From: Aphelocoma coerulescens
Lineage: Eukaryota > Chordata > Aves > Passeriformes > Corvidae
NCBI RefSeq assembly: GCF_041296385.1
Contig: NW_027183522.1
Location: forward strand, 186,001-250,000
Direction of reading: 5' to 3'
DNA: 64,000 nt
The position numbers were made by a program, and so were the translations under genes. Position 1 is the first letter of the stretch. The number at the start of each line of letters is the position of its first letter. The notes below the pieces were generated by a model. That model did no database searches. It was given only the letters and a program-made list of their open reading frames with translations, and was not told where the DNA came from. This document shows positions 61,041 to 64,000 of the stretch, piece by piece.

Positions 61041-62460
61041 CTGCTGCTAGCGTGACTTTTCCAGGCAAGCGAGTGGCAGCCACGCTTTCCCTGCAGCCCG
61101 TAGGATGCGCACACAAGCCATGTGCACGGCAGCTTCGTTCTTCGCTTTTTGTAACGCGTCGCGCTTTCATTGCCCCGGAGGCGAAGAGTCGTCTGCTTCT
61201 CGCACAGAAAGCTCTGCCGGCAGAGGAGCGCACCAGAGCACTGCTTCTGCCGGAACACGCCTGGCCCATACACACAATCCCTCTCAGCGCTACGTGGCAC
61301 CACACTCTGCCTCTCCTGTGCTCCGCATCTAAACGGAAAGGCCCTCGGCTACGTCACGCACAGAGAACTGTGCCAGAACAACGCGCTTCCCGGCGCTGGC
61401 CCCTGCGGCTCGGAGAAACTTGGATTTGCACCACATTCCCGGGCAGCCCCCTTTACAAGCTGCACAGCGCCCTCGGATCGCGGTGCTCTTTGCACGGTCC
61501 TTGTCAGCTCCAAGTACCCCCCCCGCGCACGTTACAGGCTCATAAAGACCAAGGATGCGAGTAGCCGTCTCGCCCAGAAAAATGTACCGGCGCAAAAGCA
61601 CGATCTTCGTTACCCGTTCTCGTCGGCCAGACGGTTGTGCTCTGCCAAAAGGCTTGGACACCTAAACACTCCCGCGCTGCTTTCCCGGCACATTTCTCTA
61701 AGCGGAGAGCTAGACGGGCAGTTCGGACCCTATCGAAACAGAAGGAGAATGATTCTACCTGGAGCTGAGGCAAATCCGTGCACAACACATGCTGCGTGCC
61801 AGCACTGTACACGCTGAGGAGCAGCAAAGCTGAGTGCCACCGCTGGGCTTCAGTTCTCTCCAGACGGCAGAAGGCGAAGATTGAAGCCGCAGAGCACGGG
61901 GCTTCTGTGTGCTCGGCACCGTCTTTCCAAAGCCCAGCCAAACGCGCCTTCACAAGCCCGCTCAGCCGAGAATACGCTGGCTGGCTCGGGAAGTAAACGC
62001 GCAGCCCTTCGACTTCGTCCCACAACCTGGCTAGAAAGCAGTTTCTTACAGCTTCCGTGTTGCAGAGTCCCTGCAGCTTGAGCTCACCCCGAAGGACGCG
62101 TCAAAAAAGGAGGCGTTCTTGAAGCCCCCCTTCTCCAAGCACAAACACACTGAGGCTCTGCAGCTTCCTTCTCAGATGGCCATGCCGTCACACTGGTCGC
62201 GCTGGCATTACCGTTGCCAGCTTCCAGCAGCTGCTAGCATGCAAAAGGGCTCGAGAAGTAAAAGGCAGTGCTGTGCTGCACCTTCGCCTTCGCACGCGTA
62301 AGCCACGTAAGTGCACTGTGTACTTGTCTCCTCTGCTTGCATCTACCGGGATACTTAATTCTCTGCATCTCGGAGCCTAAAGGTAAGAGCAGCTGTTTCC
62401 ACAGAAGCTGGCTGGTGCTATAGGTAGCAGCACAAGCAGCTGTCTTTGGAGTTCCTTCTG
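61041..62460 (+). repeat. Unit 44 (mosaic, near copy of unit 37)
   Basis: Same mosaic alleles as unit 37, seven units upstream, with one private G-to-C at 897 (window 61938). Confidence 0.97.
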
Positions 62461-63880
62461 CTGCTGCTAGCGTGACTTTTCCAGGCAAGCGAGTGGCAGC
62501 CACGCTTTCCCTGCAGCCCGTAGGATGCGCACACAAGCCATGTGCACGGCAGCTTCGTTCTTCGCTTTTTGTAACGCGTCGCGCTTTCATTGCCCCGGAG
62601 GCGAAGAGTCGTCTGCTTCTCGCACAGAAAGCTCTGCCGGCAGAGGAGCACACCAGAGCACTGCTTCTGCCGGAACACGCCTGGCCCATACACACAATCC
62701 CTCTCAGCGCTACGTGGCACCACACTCTGCCTCTCCTGTGCTCCGCATCTAAACGGAAAGGCCCTCGGCTACGTCGCGCACAGAGAACTGTGCCAGAACA
62801 ACGCGCTTCCCGGCGCTGGCCCCTGCGGCTCGGAGAAACTTGGATTTGCACCACATTCCCGGGCAGCCCCCTTTACAAGCTGCACAGCGCCCTCGGATCG
62901 CGGTGCTCTTTGCACGGTCCTTGTCAGCTCCAAGTACCCCCCCCGCGCACGTTACAGGCTAATAAAGACCAAGGATGCGAGTAGCCGTCTCGCCCAGAAA
63001 AATGTACCGGCGCAAAAGCACGATCTTCGTTACCCGTTCTCGTCGGCCAGACGGTTGTGCTCTGCCGAAAGGCTTGGACACCTAAACACTCCCGCGCTGC
63101 TTTCCCGGCACATTTCTCTAAGCGGAGAGCTAGACGGGCAGTTCGGACCCCATCGAAACAGAAGGAGAATGATTCTACCTGGAGCTGAGGCAAATCCGTG
63201 CACAGCACATGCTGCGTGCCAGCACTGTACACGCTGAGGAGCAGCAAAGCTGAGTGCCACCGCTGGGCTTCAGTTCTCTCCAGACGGCAGAAGGCGAAGA
63301 TTGAAGCCGCAGAGCACGGGGCTTCTGTGTGCTCGGCACCGTCTTTCCAAAGCCCAGGCAAACGCGCCTTCACAAGCCCGCTCAGCCGAGAATACGCTGG
63401 CTGGCTCGGGAAGTAAACGCGCAGCCCTTCGACTTCGTCCCACAACCTGGCTAGAAAGCAGTTTCTTACAGCTTCCGTGTTGCAGAGTCCCTGCAGCTTG
63501 AGCTCCCCCCGAAGGACGCGTCAAAAAAGGAGGCGTTCTTGAAGCCCCCCTTCTCCAAGCACAAACACACTGAGGCTCTGCAGCTTCCTTCTCAGATGGC
63601 CATGCCGTCACACTGGTCGCGCTGGCATTACCGTTGCCAGCTTCCAGCAGCTGCTAGCATGCAAAAGGGCTCGAGAAGTAAAAGGCAGTGCTGTGCTGCA
63701 CCTTCGCCTTCGCACGCGTAAGCCACGTAAGTGCACTGTGTACTTGTCTCCTCTGCTTGCATCTACCGGGATACTTAATTCTCTGCATCTCGGAGCCTAA
63801 AGGTAAGAGCAGCTGTTTCCACAGAAGCTGGCTGGTGCTATAGGTAGCAGCACAAGCAGCTGTCTTTGGAGTTCCTTCTG
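62461..63880 (+). repeat. Unit 45 (C8, AATAAA family, G316)
   Basis: Alleles A164, A187, A190, C8, A500, C604 and C1045, with G316. Last complete unit. Confidence 0.97.
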
Positions 63881-64000
63881 CTGCTGCTAGCGTGACTTTT
63901 CCAGGCAAGCGAGTGGCAGCCACGCTTTCCCTGCAGCCCGTAGGATGCGCACACAAGCCATGTGCACGGCAGCTTCGTTCTTCGCTTTTTGTAACGCGTC
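63881..64000 (+). repeat. Unit 46, first 120 bp only
   Basis: Matches the first 120 bp of unit 1 and is cut by the window edge, so its family cannot be assigned. Confidence 0.96.

Larger units (their letters stand above)
1..64000 (+). repeat. Tandem array of a 1,419/1,420 bp unit (macrosatellite-like)
   Basis: The sequence starting at base 1 (ctgctgctagcgtgac) returns at 1420, 2839, 4258 and so on to 63881, always in the same orientation. There are 45 full units and one 120-bp partial unit. Twenty units are 1,419 bp and 25 are 1,420 bp; the difference is a C7 or C8 tract at unit position 477. Otherwise I see only single-base substitutions, at 33 positions, and no insertion of foreign DNA. 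No two units seem to differ by more than about 20 bases. Such uniformity implies recent homogenisation by unequal crossing over or gene conversion. Each unit has a single XhoI site (1209-1214 in unit 1). I do not recognise the family; a satellite, a macrosatellite or a sex- or microchromosome array are all possible. Confidence 0.98.

Noticed and set aside
1..64000. CRISPR array
   Set aside because: The repeated unit is 1.4 kb with no unique spacers; the copies are directly adjacent.
1..64000. Tandem rRNA gene cluster or its spacer
   Set aside because: I see no conserved rRNA core sequence and no tRNA-like A/B boxes in the unit.
1..64000. Tandem transposon or retroelement copies
   Set aside because: No terminal repeats, target-site duplications, reverse transcriptase or transposase motifs are seen; the unit has no end other than the arbitrary one chosen.
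1..64000. Assignment to an apicomplexan or a bird from composition
   Set aside because: CTG/CAG-rich words recall some apicomplexans, and GC-rich long satellites occur on bird chromosomes, but no gene or known repeat confirms either. The CpG decay favours a methylating vertebrate, without naming one.

Overview
The whole 64 kb window is one head-to-tail tandem array of a 1,419-1,420 bp unit. With the frame set at the first base, it holds 45 complete units (1-63880) and 120 bp of a 46th. No other sequence is present: no flanking DNA, no interspersed element, no rRNA or tRNA gene, and no protein-coding gene I can support. The array runs off both ends, so its true size is unknown. Its scale is that of a macrosatellite or long-unit satellite.

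Organism: a eukaryote, and my best guess is a vertebrate with CpG methylation. The unit is GC- and CpG-rich (about 99 CpG counted by eye in unit 1). Of 33 substituted positions I found among the copies, 15 are CpG to TpG/CpA type changes, the mark of methylcytosine deamination. No gene or known repeat family is present to fix the species.

Layout: all units are at least about 98.5% identical and differ at a small set of recurring sites. Sites are quoted below in unit-1 numbering; in units with the longer C tract, real positions after 483 are one base further on. The main markers are C/A164, G/A187, G/A190, C/T199, C315/G316 changes, C/A448, a C7 or C8 tract at 477-483, C/A500, T/C604, G/A606, C/T690, G/A744, A/C1045 and G/A1255. 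Region 1 (1-12771, units 1-9) has only C7 units, mostly G187. Region 2 (12772-48260, units 10-34) mixes C7 and C8 families. Region 3 (48261-63880, units 35-45) has only C8 units. A six-unit higher-order repeat of about 8.5 kb occurs twice in a row (34066-42583 and 42584-51100), followed by a looser seven-unit period. Several units are mosaics of two families.

Coding potential: long open frames occur in several frames of every unit, but almost all begin with GTG or TTG, overlap each other on both strands, and change frame at the C7/C8 tract. I treat them as by-products of a GC-rich, stop-poor unit. The features most worth testing are the subfamily gradient, the higher-order repeat, the invariant segment over the unit junction, the subset-specific AATAAA, and an open 246-nt exon-like segment in each unit.
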